Translations under genes and position numbers: made by a program
Shown: positions 43,597 to 51,867 of the stretch, one piece after another
Position numbering within the stretch: the stretch's first letter is position 1
How the letters are laid out: the number at the start of each line of letters is the position of its first letter
Assembly: GCA_001898145.1 (NCBI GenBank)
Contig: MKSR01000029.1
Span: 682,001 to 746,000, forward strand
Origin: Dyadobacter sp. 50-39
GTDB lineage: Bacteria; Bacteroidota; Bacteroidia; Cytophagales; Spirosomataceae
DNA: 64,000 nt
Direction of reading: 5' to 3'
Notes under the pieces: generated by a model
The model's database searches: none
Seen by the model: only the letters and a program-made list of their open reading frames with translations
Told to the model about the DNA's origin: nothing

Positions 43597-43983
43597 ATGA
43601 GCAATGTAAAAATCCCGAACGGCCACCAGGCTGTCATTCCTTACCTGATGCTGGACGGCGCCGTACGCTTCGGTGAATTCACTCAAACGGTATTTGGAGG
43701 TACCATTTCCGCGACGCATTACCAGGAAGATGCCCCTGAAATGATCAAACATTCCGAAGTTTCGATCAGCGGCAGCGTCATCATGTTCTGCGATGCGCGC
43801 CCCGAATGGCCCGCACAGCCCGCCAATTTGTTCGTTTACGTGGACAATACAGATGAAAGCTATGAAAAAGCGCTGCAAGCCGGCGGCACGAGCGTGATGC
43901 CTCCGGCCGACCAGGAATATGGCCGGAGCTGCGGCGTGTCGGATCCATGCGGAAATACCTGGTGGATCACCTCCGTACTTTGA
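43597..43983 (+). CDS. VOC-family (glyoxalase-like) protein
   Basis: A 128-residue protein of the vicinal oxygen chelate superfamily, PhnB/YdcJ-like branch. It has paired beta-alpha-beta repeats. The end GRSCGVSDPCGNTWWITSVL matches the PhnB-type closing strand. Known members include dioxygenases and resistance proteins, but most of this branch has no known reaction. It sits directly after an AraC regulator. Confidence 0.87.
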   Translation: MSNVKIPNGHQAVIPYLMLDGAVRFGEFTQTVFGGTISATHYQEDAPEMIKHSEVSISGSVIMFCDARPEWPAQPANLFVYVDNTDESYEKALQAGGTSVMPPADQEYGRSCGVSDPCGNTWWITSVL

Positions 43984-43987
43984 TCAG

Positions 43988-44030
43988 AATGCCGTCTTAA
44001 TAGCTATATTTAGTCCGTTAAGACGGCATT
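43988..44030. terminator. Stem-loop after the VOC gene
   Basis: AATGCCGTCTTAA (43988-44000) pairs perfectly with TTAAGACGGCATT (44018-44030) around a 17-base loop. It starts four bases after the VOC stop and ends six bases before the next start. No T tract follows, so it could be a weak terminator or a message-stabilising hairpin. Confidence 0.5.
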
Positions 44031-44036
44031 TCCCCG

Positions 44037-44375
44037 ATGATTAATTATAACAACAAAGTATTCGTCCCATTGTCCAATTCCGAAAACCGAGAGGTGGATT
44101 TATCCATGCAATTTGTCTATCAGCAAACGGGCGACATTGTGTCGTGCACATACGCTGGCGGGCGCATACGCAGCGGGCACCTGATCGCGCTCGTGGACGG
44201 GCAGGGCAACCTGGATATGCGTTACCATCAGGTGAACGATAAAGGAGAAATTACGACGGGCATTTGCAAATCGACGCCCGAGCAACTTCCGAACGGCAAA
44301 ATCCGTATGCATGAAAAATGGCAATGGACTTCCGGCGATTGCTCGGAAGGTGAATCGTTGCTGGAAGAACTCTAA
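44037..44375 (+). CDS. Conserved small protein of unknown function
   Basis: A 112-residue soluble protein with repeating short strands (SCTYAGGRIRSGHLIALVDGQGNLDMRYHQVNDKGEITTGIC). The pattern resembles toast-rack or MORN-like beta meanders. Similar proteins are sometimes labelled n-acetylglutamate synthase in databases, which I consider unreliable: no acetyltransferase motif is present. It lies 22 bases upstream of the YceI-like gene. Confidence 0.72.
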   Translation: MINYNNKVFVPLSNSENREVDLSMQFVYQQTGDIVSCTYAGGRIRSGHLIALVDGQGNLDMRYHQVNDKGEITTGICKSTPEQLPNGKIRMHEKWQWTSGDCSEGESLLEEL

Positions 44376-44397
44376 TTCATCCAAACTGAAAACTGAA

Positions 44398-44928
44398 ATG
44401 CGATTCCTGCTTACATTATGGATCCTGCTCGCCGGTCTTACCAGCCAGGTATCCGCTCAAACTTCCAAAATCGTTTCCGGCTCTACGCAATTCAGCGTTA
44501 AGTTCATCCTTGGTACTTGCAACGGCACATTCGACGCACCGCGCGGTACGGCTGTTTTTAATGAAAAGAACCCGGAAAGTGCATCCTTCGACGTCAGAGT
44601 CGCCGCTAATACTTTCAAAACCAACAACAACTCCCGGGATAAGGATATGAAGAGCGACAAGTATTTCTGGGTCGAGAAATATCCTGATATCCATTTCAAA
44701 TCTGCCAAAGTCGAGAAGAAAGGGAACCAGTACCAGGCCACCGGCACGCTGACCATGCGTGACGTTTCCAAAACCGTCACATTGCCATTCGACGCCAAAA
44801 AAAACGCGGATGGCACCTACTCGCTCACGAGCACTTTTGATGTGAACCGCCTCGATTACAAAATCGGCGAGAAAGACTGGAAGCTGAAAGACGTGGTGAC
44901 CGTCAATCTGCAAGCGACCATCAAGTAG
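44398..44928 (+). CDS. YceI-family periplasmic protein
   Basis: A YceI-like lipocalin-fold protein, 176 residues from the ATG at 44398. A signal peptide (residues 1-20, ending VSAQ) sends it to the periplasm. The YceI domain follows (FSVKFILGTCNGTFDAPRGTAVF ... FDVNRLDYKIG). Members bind long hydrophobic isoprenoid molecules. I placed the start at 44398 because it begins the signal peptide; the open frame continues further upstream. It ends 128 bases before the heme receptor and is not part of that operon. Confidence 0.88.
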   Translation: MRFLLTLWILLAGLTSQVSAQTSKIVSGSTQFSVKFILGTCNGTFDAPRGTAVFNEKNPESASFDVRVAANTFKTNNNSRDKDMKSDKYFWVEKYPDIHFKSAKVEKKGNQYQATGTLTMRDVSKTVTLPFDAKKNADGTYSLTSTFDVNRLDYKIGEKDWKLKDVVTVNLQATIK

Positions 44929-44995
44929 CATATTCCTGCATTTCAGGTCAAACAGAGGACTTACCTCTCCATTCACAAAAAATTTCTCATTGTAA

Positions 44996-45046
44996 TTGTA
45001 ATTAGTCTAAATAATAATTTCCTTTGTCATTATATTTAGTCTAAAT
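44996..45046 (+). promoter_or_regulatory. Heme receptor promoter with two MntR-type operators
   Basis: TTG at 44996-44998 and TTCCTTTG at 45019-45026 (20-base spacing) form a Bacteroidota-like promoter. Operator 1 (45000-45012) lies between the two boxes and operator 2 (45034-45046), ATTTAGTCTAAAT, is a perfect palindrome at the predicted start of transcription. Centre-to-centre spacing is 34 bases. Occupancy of either would block the polymerase. Confidence 0.6.
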
Positions 45047-45056
45047 TAAATTTTCT

Positions 45057-47132
45057 GTGAGATATTACTTTACCTCCTGTTTGATATTGCTGGTAATCAG
45101 TCGGGTGATGGCTCAGAAAGATGTCGCACCCGGTGCCCATTCGGCCGATATAGCCAAACTCACGGATACTACATTTGCATTGCGGGAGGTGGTAGTTACC
45201 GGCCAGCCCGAGGCCCAGTCGCTGCGAAACTCAGTGTACCAGGTTCGCACCATCGACAGCGAGCGCATTCGCCTGCGCGGCGCGACCAATTTGCAGGCGA
45301 TCCTCAATACCGAGCTGGGTATACGATTTTCCAACGACCTTACCCTCGGCACCAGCGATGTTCAGCTGATGGGCATGTCGGGCCAGGGCGTCAAAATTTT
45401 GCTTGACGGCATCCCTATGGTGGACCGGGGCAGCGCACGCGAGAGTCTGGGGCAGATTGATATCAATACCATCGAGCGCATCGAGATTGTAGAAGGCCCG
45501 ATGTCTGTCATTTATGGGACGGACGCATTGGCGGGGGTAATCAACATTATCACCAAAAAAAGCAGCGATGGACCGTCACTCACCGTCCAGGCGCGGGTCC
45601 TGGAAGAGACCGCTGGCGACGAATACAACGCATTTACCAAAAAGGGCACCCATAATCAGAGCGTCGGCCTCACCTGGCAGCACGCACGCTTACAGCTATC
45701 GGGCAATGTAACGAGAAACAATTTCGGTGGCTGGCAAGGAAGTTCTACGGGCCGTGCCAAGGCCTGGATGCCCAAAGACCAAATGCTGTACACTGCCGGC
45801 TCACGGTTCGCAGGCAAAAGATGGAATGCCTGGTACCGCTTCAACGGCACCGATGAGACGATCAATTCCCTCGGCAACCGTAACCCCAACACGGGCATTG
45901 CTTCGGACCAGGATTACATTACCAAGCGCTGGTTTCATCAGGCACAATCGGAGATCAGGCCGAACGAAAAGCTGCATATTACCGCCATTGGCTCCTATAC
46001 CGATTATTCCCGCAGAACCCTCAGCACGCAGGTTGATATCAACGACCGCCGTACCCTCTCACCCGAACCCGGTTCGCAGGACAAATCCATTTTCACTACC
46101 ACATTTTTCCGCGGTACAGCTGCCTACAAAGCTGGCGATCATATCTCCGTAATGGCCGGTGTCGATTTTTCGAACAACAATGCCTCCGGTGCGCGGATCA
46201 ATGGCTCACCTACCATTAATGAATATGCCCTGTTCGTAGCGCCGGAGTTCCGTTTCGGGCAGGCATTCAAGCTTACACCCGGTTTGAGATTTCTGAAAAA
46301 CTCGGTGTACGACGCCCCTCCGGTCATCCCCTCCCTGAATGGAAAACTGACACTGACCCGGTCGATGGATTTCCGCTTCGGGTACGCACGCGGGTTCCGT
46401 TCGCCTGCATTGCGTGAGCTCTATTTCGATTTCCACGACGCTTCGCATTCCATTAACGGGAATGTGAACCTCAAAGCCGAATACTCCAACAGCTTCAATG
46501 CCTACCTCGTATGGCAGGCGGTAAGCCGGCAGGGCTTTCACATCAGATCAACCCTGGGCGGTTTTTATAATGTATTCCACGATCTGATCGACACGGGCAT
46601 CGACCCGAACGACCGTACACAGACCACGTACCTGAATATCCATTTGTTCAAAACCACGGGGCTCTCGCTGGACAACAAACTGTTATGGAAAAACCTGCAA
46701 GCGACAGTGGGCGCTACCTACATTGGGCGCTATAATGAATTTTCGGAAGCGCCGGCAGATTTCGGCCCGCTACCCGAGTTTGTCTGGTCGACTGAAATCA
46801 ATGTTAACCTGCTTTACGCTTTCAAAAAAGCGGGTGCAAGCATTAACCTCTTTTACAAATTCTCAGGCAAGCGGCCGGTGTACGAAACCACCGACCAGGT
46901 GAATGTGCATCTGGCCGAAACCGAAGGCTTTCACATGGCCGATCTCACACTGAGCAAAACCCTGGGCAAATACGTGAGCCTGCTGGGCGGTATCAAAAAC
47001 CTCTTCGACGTCACCAACCTGCAAAACACCTCCACCGACACCGGTGGCGCGCACAGCACGGGCGGAGCCGTACCGATGTCATTCGGACGGTCTTATTTCC
47101 TCGGCCTCAGTTTTCAATGGACAAAGCATTAA
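45057..47132 (+). CDS. TonB-dependent receptor, HmuR-like
   Basis: An outer-membrane TonB-dependent receptor of 691 residues. The plug domain (about 40-165) contains the typical AILNTELGIRFSNDLTLGTSDVQLMGM and LLDGIPMVDRG segments; the rest is a 22-strand barrel ending in aromatic FQW. The start is GTG at 45057: the signal peptide MRYYFTSCLILLVISRVMAQ begins there, and the next ATG would delete most of it. Two HmuY-like proteins follow, so heme or hemoprotein is the likely ligand. Two MntR-type palindromes lie at its promoter, indicating metal control. Confidence 0.9.
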   Translation: MRYYFTSCLILLVISRVMAQKDVAPGAHSADIAKLTDTTFALREVVVTGQPEAQSLRNSVYQVRTIDSERIRLRGATNLQAILNTELGIRFSNDLTLGTSDVQLMGMSGQGVKILLDGIPMVDRGSARESLGQIDINTIERIEIVEGPMSVIYGTDALAGVINIITKKSSDGPSLTVQARVLEETAGDEYNAFTKKGTHNQSVGLTWQHARLQLSGNVTRNNFGGWQGSSTGRAKAWMPKDQMLYTAGSRFAGKRWNAWYRFNGTDETINSLGNRNPNTGIASDQDYITKRWFHQAQSEIRPNEKLHITAIGSYTDYSRRTLSTQVDINDRRTLSPEPGSQDKSIFTTTFFRGTAAYKAGDHISVMAGVDFSNNNASGARINGSPTINEYALFVAPEFRFGQAFKLTPGLRFLKNSVYDAPPVIPSLNGKLTLTRSMDFRFGYARGFRSPALRELYFDFHDASHSINGNVNLKAEYSNSFNAYLVWQAVSRQGFHIRSTLGGFYNVFHDLIDTGIDPNDRTQTTYLNIHLFKTTGLSLDNKLLWKNLQATVGATYIGRYNEFSEAPADFGPLPEFVWSTEINVNLLYAFKKAGASINLFYKFSGKRPVYETTDQVNVHLAETEGFHMADLTLSKTLGKYVSLLGGIKNLFDVTNLQNTSTDTGGAHSTGGAVPMSFGRSYFLGLSFQWTKH

Positions 47133-47168
47133 CAATCAATTACCCTTTCATTATAACTCCAATACATT

Positions 47169-48560
47169 ATGAAGAAAATAGTCCGGTCGCTGCTAATGGT
47201 TGCATTTCTGGGAACATTCAACGCATGCAGCGACGACGAACCACCACTGCCGGATAACCTGGCCGCATTTGAGACCACCGAAAAAGGCTTTGAAGGTGAA
47301 GAAACCGAGATTAAGATCGTGCTTACCCGGGCGGTAGATGCCGCCACACCCCTTTCTGTGACATTGACACCGGCACAACTTGCGTACGACACAGAATTCA
47401 CCACCACTCCTGCTGCGGCTAACAATACGATCACGTTGTCGGTGCCGGCGGGCCAGTCTTCTGTTTCCTTCAAAGTGAGCAAAAAGTCGGGCGTACTGCT
47501 GGACGGTGATGAGAGCATTGCCTTTAAAATCGCCACGGTGGGTACACCGGTGCTGGTAGGGACCAATTCGGGGCTGAAACTGAGTTTCAAGGCGATTATT
47601 TCGGATGGTACCAGCATTCAGCTGAATGGTATCGCGGGCAGCGAAGCCGGCAGCAGTGCTGCTAATTCCGTTTTTCTCGACCTCAGCGCCAATGCGCAAA
47701 CGCCGGCTCTGCGCAATAGCTGGGATCTCGGGTTTTACAGCGGCTCAGATTTCCGCGTGACGATCAACGGAACCAATGGCGCTTCGGCGCTGGCTATCGA
47801 CAAGACAGACATAAACGCCGTGTCAGATAAGGATTTCAAAACCGATTCGCTTGCTGTCGGGCAAGGAGCGGGCAAACTGGCCCTCGTGGACGACGCTGCC
47901 GGCGACATTACCAAAACCGTGATCGCGGCAGTTTCAGCTACGGATGCAGAAAACAAGGTTTACATCCTTAACCGCAAGGGCGGGTCCATGGATGTTCTTC
48001 CAGTGGCGGATCTGTATAAAATCCGCATTGTTCGCAAAGGCTCCGGCTATACATTGCAATATGCCAAGGTGAACGAAACCACTTTCAAAACCCTGGACAT
48101 TGCCAAAGATGCCGCTTACAATTTCGAATTTGTTTCGCTTGAAAAAGGCGCGACCGTCGATGTGGAACCTGCGAAAGACCGCTGGGACCTGAAATGGGGT
48201 TACAGCATGTACTTCACCAATTTCGGGGCGGGACTGATCCCATATGGCTTCTCCGACCTCGTATTCACCAATAACCTCGGCGGCGTGGAAGCTGCGGAAG
48301 TACTCACTACCACCGCCTCTTACGATGCATTTGCCGAGAGCAACCTTACGGGCATTACATTCAGCAAGGCGGCCGATGTCATCGGCTCGAAATGGCGCGT
48401 GACGCAGGGCACCATTGGCGTCAAAACTGATCGTTTCTATCTGATTAAAGATCCGTCAGGCAACATTTACAAACTGAAATTCATCAGTTTCCATGCTAGC
48501 GACGGCGGTGAGCGCGGTAAGCCGAAACTGGAATACAAGCTTGTCAAAAAAGGGGCCTAA
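47169..48560 (+). CDS. HmuY-like lipoprotein with Calx-beta-like domain
   Basis: A 463-residue lipoprotein (signal peptide ending at Cys20, NACSDDEPP). Residues 33-135 look like a Calx-beta-type strand domain, which is not part of HmuY itself. The remainder matches the HmuY family, with RWDLKWGYSMYFTNF and similar beta-rich repeats. HmuY binds heme and delivers it to the paired HmuR receptor. The gene starts 36 bases after the receptor. It is longer than typical HmuY (about 215 residues) because of the added domain and an extended HmuY part. Confidence 0.83.
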   Translation: MKKIVRSLLMVAFLGTFNACSDDEPPLPDNLAAFETTEKGFEGEETEIKIVLTRAVDAATPLSVTLTPAQLAYDTEFTTTPAAANNTITLSVPAGQSSVSFKVSKKSGVLLDGDESIAFKIATVGTPVLVGTNSGLKLSFKAIISDGTSIQLNGIAGSEAGSSAANSVFLDLSANAQTPALRNSWDLGFYSGSDFRVTINGTNGASALAIDKTDINAVSDKDFKTDSLAVGQGAGKLALVDDAAGDITKTVIAAVSATDAENKVYILNRKGGSMDVLPVADLYKIRIVRKGSGYTLQYAKVNETTFKTLDIAKDAAYNFEFVSLEKGATVDVEPAKDRWDLKWGYSMYFTNFGAGLIPYGFSDLVFTNNLGGVEAAEVLTTTASYDAFAESNLTGITFSKAADVIGSKWRVTQGTIGVKTDRFYLIKDPSGNIYKLKFISFHASDGGERGKPKLEYKLVKKGA

Positions 48561-48573
48561 TGTTTGAGATGTT

Positions 48574-49155
48574 ATGATATTAAAATCCATCATCATCGCA
48601 GCCGCCACGCTGGCTGCGATGCCGCCAGCGACGGCGCCGGTCTACCGGACGCATTTAGCGCCAATCACTGAGCCCGAAATCACGGTCGTTAAGGATTTGA
48701 ATGCCAATACCAAGTCTTACGTATATTTCAGCCTGGCCAGCGGAAAGGAAGTGCCCGCCGCCGACGCAAAGACGAAGAACTGGGACATTGCATTCAGTAA
48801 AACCACCATTGCTACCAACAGCGGTACCAGCGGCCCGGGCGAGGGCGGGGCATTGGTGCTGGAAAAGCCATTTGACCAGGTCATCGAAGCGCCCCGGGAC
48901 GGCTACAAAACCGACGGCGACGCAGGCTTCGCCATTCCGGGCGGGAGCGGTAACAGCTGGTACAAATACGATATGAGCGTCCACGCAATTCTGCCCATTC
49001 CGGGAAGGACTATTCTGGTCAGAACCGCGAGCGGCAAAATCGCGAAGGTGGAGATCATCAGTTACTACAAAGGCGCACCGGAAGATGTGCCTACGGAGGA
49101 GTCCAGCTACTACACTTTCAGATACACGATCGCGGGCGGGGACGGAAAATTCTGA
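48574..49155 (+). CDS. Second HmuY-like protein
   Basis: A 193-residue secreted protein of the HmuY family. The N-terminal 20 residues form a signal peptide. The body KSYVYFSLASGKEVPAADAKTKNWDIAFSKTTIATNSGTSG is the characteristic HmuY opening. It starts 13 bases after the first HmuY gene and closes the operon before a strong terminator. Two HmuY proteins with one receptor suggests either a division of labour (heme capture versus relay) or different hemophores. Confidence 0.83.
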   Translation: MILKSIIIAAATLAAMPPATAPVYRTHLAPITEPEITVVKDLNANTKSYVYFSLASGKEVPAADAKTKNWDIAFSKTTIATNSGTSGPGEGGALVLEKPFDQVIEAPRDGYKTDGDAGFAIPGGSGNSWYKYDMSVHAILPIPGRTILVRTASGKIAKVEIISYYKGAPEDVPTEESSYYTFRYTIAGGDGKF

Positions 49156-49181
49156 TTCCGGCCGGAACCCCTGTCATGCAA

Positions 49182-49205
49182 AAATCCCGGATCGCTCCGG
49201 GATTT
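49182..49205. terminator. Bidirectional terminator after the heme operon
   Basis: AAATCCCGGA (49182-49191) pairs with TCCGGGATTT (49196-49205) around a 4-base loop, followed by T residues on the plus strand and preceded by A residues. It serves the heme operon and the convergent YdeI-like gene. Confidence 0.85.
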
Positions 49206-49209
49206 TTTG

Positions 49210-49827
49210 CTATCGCACATATTTCCAGTTGCGCACCTTCCCTTCGGCCAGCCATTCGAGCGCCTGGGCAATTCGCTTATCCCGCGTGGCTTCCGTTTTG
49301 GCATCTTCAAACCATTCCACATATTCTTTTTTATTGGTATAACTGAAACCTTCAAAAACCTTCCGGGCCTCCGCATCACCGGCCAGGGCTTCGGTGACAT
49401 AGGCCGGGATTACCAGTTCCTTTGTTTCCTGCGGCTTATTATCCTTCTTCACCTTCACGCCGCTGTCGATCAGGCGCATTGCTTCGACAATAAATCCTTT
49501 CAAATGCTCTTCCGCGGGAAGGTCTGCCATACCCGAGATTTTGCCCAGGCTTCCCATTCCGATCCTTTCGCCATTCACAGCCAACAGGTTATTCGGGTCG
49601 CTCAGGTGCGATTCAAGCCAGAATCCGAATGCACAATGCTGCTTGAAGGAGGCCATGCTGCAAAGAATGCTGCCTTTGTACTCGAAATGCGGGAAACTCC
49701 ATTTCATGGTTTCCTTCACTTCCGGACAGGTCTCGTGCACAAGCGCACGCAGGTATTCGAGTATGGGAATGGCAAAGCCGGCTGATTTTACAATGTAGGC
49801 GTCAATGCGCGGGTCGGTATGTGTCAT
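49210..49827 (-). CDS. YdeI/OmpD-associated (DUF1801) protein
   Basis: A 205-residue cytoplasmic protein. The first half is a DUF1801-type domain (MKWSFPHFEYKGSILCSMASFKQHCAFGFW) and the second half the YdeI/OmpD-associated C-terminus (FEGFSYTNKKEYVEWFEDAKTEATRDKRIAQALEWL). Relatives have been linked to cationic peptide resistance and unfolded-protein stress, but the function is unclear. It starts one base after the GNAT-SRPBCC gene stop and is probably co-transcribed with it. Confidence 0.87.
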   Translation of the reverse strand: MTHTDPRIDAYIVKSAGFAIPILEYLRALVHETCPEVKETMKWSFPHFEYKGSILCSMASFKQHCAFGFWLESHLSDPNNLLAVNGERIGMGSLGKISGMADLPAEEHLKGFIVEAMRLIDSGVKVKKDNKPQETKELVIPAYVTEALAGDAEARKVFEGFSYTNKKEYVEWFEDAKTEATRDKRIAQALEWLAEGKVRNWKYVR

Positions 49828-49828
49828 T

Positions 49829-50893
49829 TCAATTGATATTCACTTCCTGGGTTCTTTTCTCCAAGATTCCCTTCAAATTGGTTAATCCTTCCTGAAAATC
49901 CTTTCCGATCGATTCTTCCATATTCATCAAAGGAAGCATCACATTCATCGGAATGGGCATTTTGCCAGTGAAACCCCAACGGACGCGGGTGGAGGAAGCA
50001 TCGATACCTTCGGTGATCATGTAGGCATCGCTGGTACTTTCGAACGGTTTAAGGAAACGCAGCTGGGTATCGATCCGCTGACCTTCCTCTATTTTGGTAA
50101 TTTCCTGCTCGCCTTTACCCACCTCGTCGTTCCCCTCCCACATGGAGATAAAACCGACAGTACCGTCGGTACCGGAAAAGGTCTTCACCATTTTGGGGTC
50201 GCGGCGGCCCCATACACTCCAGTCGTTCTGCTTTTTCAGCGATTTCAGGTATTCAAAAACCTCTGCTTTGGGTTTGTTGACAACGATTTCACGCTCGACG
50301 GCGTAATCTTTCGGCATGATGAATGCGGCAACCAGGACCAGCGCGATCAGTCCGAGAATAATGTAGAGCACTTTTTTCATAAGGGGGGTACTTTTTGGTG
50401 AATAATTAAACCTGTACTTGACTTCATCAAGATCTTCGATCAATTCGGTATTGGTCATGCCCGCCTTTTCCAGTACGCGGATCGAGGCGGCGTTATTGAC
50501 ATTCACAAATGCGATCACATCCCTGGCTTTCAGCACATTTTTCGAAAACCGGATCAGCCCCGCCGCAATTTCAGTGGCTACTCCCTTTCCCCAGAACTCC
50601 TCCATCACCCGGTACCCGATCTCTATCGCCGTGCCTACCTTGTCGAGCTTGGCCGCCCCTACCAGTTCCCCCGAATGCCTGTCCTCGATCAGATACCTCC
50701 CCAGGTAGGTATCCATGCCATATTCTTCCAGAAAACCCCTGAGCATATCGTCCGATTCCTCGCGGGTAAGCGAGTAGCCGGTCACATACTTCATCACATT
50801 GGCATTGTTGCTCAGCCTGAAATACTTGTCGCCATCCCCGGCCGTCATTTTGGTCAGTATGAAATGTTCGGTATAAATCGGAGTGACAACCAT
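49829..50893 (-). CDS. GNAT acetyltransferase-SRPBCC fusion
   Basis: One 354-codon frame with two unlike domains. Residues 1-168 are a GNAT acetyltransferase (LDKVGTAIEIGYRVMEEFWGKGVATE binds acetyl-CoA). From Met172 comes MKKVLYIILGLIALVLVAAFIMP, a helix that normally begins a separate SRPBCC (polyketide cyclase-like) protein. The junction contains six consecutive G on the plus strand (50383-50388). With five, the GNAT frame would stop at a TGA overlapping the SRPBCC ATG, the normal coupled arrangement. So this is either a true fusion, a phase-variable tract or a sequencing slip. The membrane helix would lie in the middle of the fusion. Confidence 0.8.
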   Translation of the reverse strand: MVVTPIYTEHFILTKMTAGDGDKYFRLSNNANVMKYVTGYSLTREESDDMLRGFLEEYGMDTYLGRYLIEDRHSGELVGAAKLDKVGTAIEIGYRVMEEFWGKGVATEIAAGLIRFSKNVLKARDVIAFVNVNNAASIRVLEKAGMTNTELIEDLDEVKYRFNYSPKSTPLMKKVLYIILGLIALVLVAAFIMPKDYAVEREIVVNKPKAEVFEYLKSLKKQNDWSVWGRRDPKMVKTFSGTDGTVGFISMWEGNDEVGKGEQEITKIEEGQRIDTQLRFLKPFESTSDAYMITEGIDASSTRVRWGFTGKMPIPMNVMLPLMNMEESIGKDFQEGLTNLKGILEKRTQEVNIN

Positions 50894-51080
50894 GATAAGC
50901 AGTATTCAACGTTTCGAGGAAACCGTACGGCCCCATCAAGTTACACTTTTATCCAAAAAAGTGATTGGGTTTCGGGCATGGGTTTTTTATACAGTCAAGT
51001 TCACTGTTTAACCGGAAAAACACAAGTTTAAAACCGACTATTCCCTAACCCCCTCTCATCCTCAAAATAGTGGTTCAGCA

Positions 51081-51123
51081 TTCATTACCAGTTAAATATT
51101 TTTTGTTAACGTTCATTAACAGT
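51081..51123. promoter_or_regulatory. Direct repeats upstream of the efflux promoter
   Basis: TTCATTACCAGT (51081-51092) and TTCATTAACAGT (51112-51123) are a 12-base direct repeat with 31-base spacing, about three helical turns. They end eight bases before the -33 box of the promoter. This is a typical place for an activator. Confidence 0.55.
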
Positions 51124-51131
51124 CTTGAAAA

Positions 51132-51162
51132 TTTGCAATCTACATTTGAAACGTTATATTTG
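51132..51162 (+). promoter_or_regulatory. Promoter upstream of the small secreted protein and RND operon
   Basis: TTTG (51132-51135), a 19-base spacer and TATATTTG (51155-51162) match the Bacteroidota consensus exactly. Transcription would start about 97 bases before the next ATG (51267). This is the clearest promoter in the window. The stretch 50894-51266 holds no gene besides this promoter and the direct repeats before it. Confidence 0.7.
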
Positions 51163-51266
51163 AACTATTGCCCATTTGTATCACAATTCCGTTCCAATAG
51201 TTCCAATCATTCTTGAATTCATTATAAAAGTATGAATTTTTCAATGAACTGATCTGCATCAGCATC

Positions 51267-51686
51267 ATGACAAAAAGAACTTTTGTATTGTTTTTCTGGC
51301 TCGCACAATTCGCCATTACGCTGCTCCTGGGGCAGCACAGGGCCGTTGCGTGCAAAATTGATGTCGGGACCGAGGCCTTTTCCCCCTATGAGTTAACGGA
51401 AAAGCCTGGTACCCGGGATATTGTGATAATCGATGATTCGATCTGTAAAAATGAGACGATCGTACGGGCGGATGAAACGAAATGGAACGAATCCCTTTCC
51501 AAGCTCTTCAACCGCAGGCATTCTACCTACCGCTTCCTGACGCTTATCTCGCAGGCAATACCTCAATGCGAAATTACGAGGACTTCCAGGTACATGAGGG
51601 AGTCTGCCCAACCGCTTTATGCCAGTAAAGGAGAAATCACGCTGCCTGATTATTACAGCTTTCTCCATCGTCTTTGCCCTTTTTGA
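51267..51686 (+). CDS. Hypothetical secreted protein before the efflux operon
   Basis: A 139-residue frame with a signal-like start (RTFVLFFWLAQFAITLLLGQHRAVA) and no recognised domain. It contains a few Cys and several His and Tyr. It has the strong promoter directly upstream and ends about 180 bases before the adaptor gene. It may be a lineage-specific periplasmic protein co-expressed with the pump; the frame could also be spurious. I do not recognise a family. Confidence 0.45.
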   Translation: MTKRTFVLFFWLAQFAITLLLGQHRAVACKIDVGTEAFSPYELTEKPGTRDIVIIDDSICKNETIVRADETKWNESLSKLFNRRHSTYRFLTLISQAIPQCEITRTSRYMRESAQPLYASKGEITLPDYYSFLHRLCPF

Positions 51687-51867
51687 ACTCGCCGCAAGCG
51701 TTCTTTCCAGAATTTTCCTAGCTGACGTTTAGCTCGCGGTGCCCATTTGCGCACTTACGGGCCTATCATGTCATTTATGCTATGCTTTTGCTGCACGGTG
51801 TTCCGCGCTGCAAAAGGACTATTCCTATTCCCGCATTTACCGCCAACCAATTTTATACAAACGCATC

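Noticed and set aside
43988-44030. ATTTAGTC in the loop of the stem-loop after the VOC gene as a fourth MntR-type site
   Set aside because: Only one half of the palindrome is present and no metal gene follows.
44037-44375. N-acetylglutamate synthase label for the 112-residue protein
   Set aside because: No acetyl-CoA binding motif of GNAT or amino acid kinase domain is visible.
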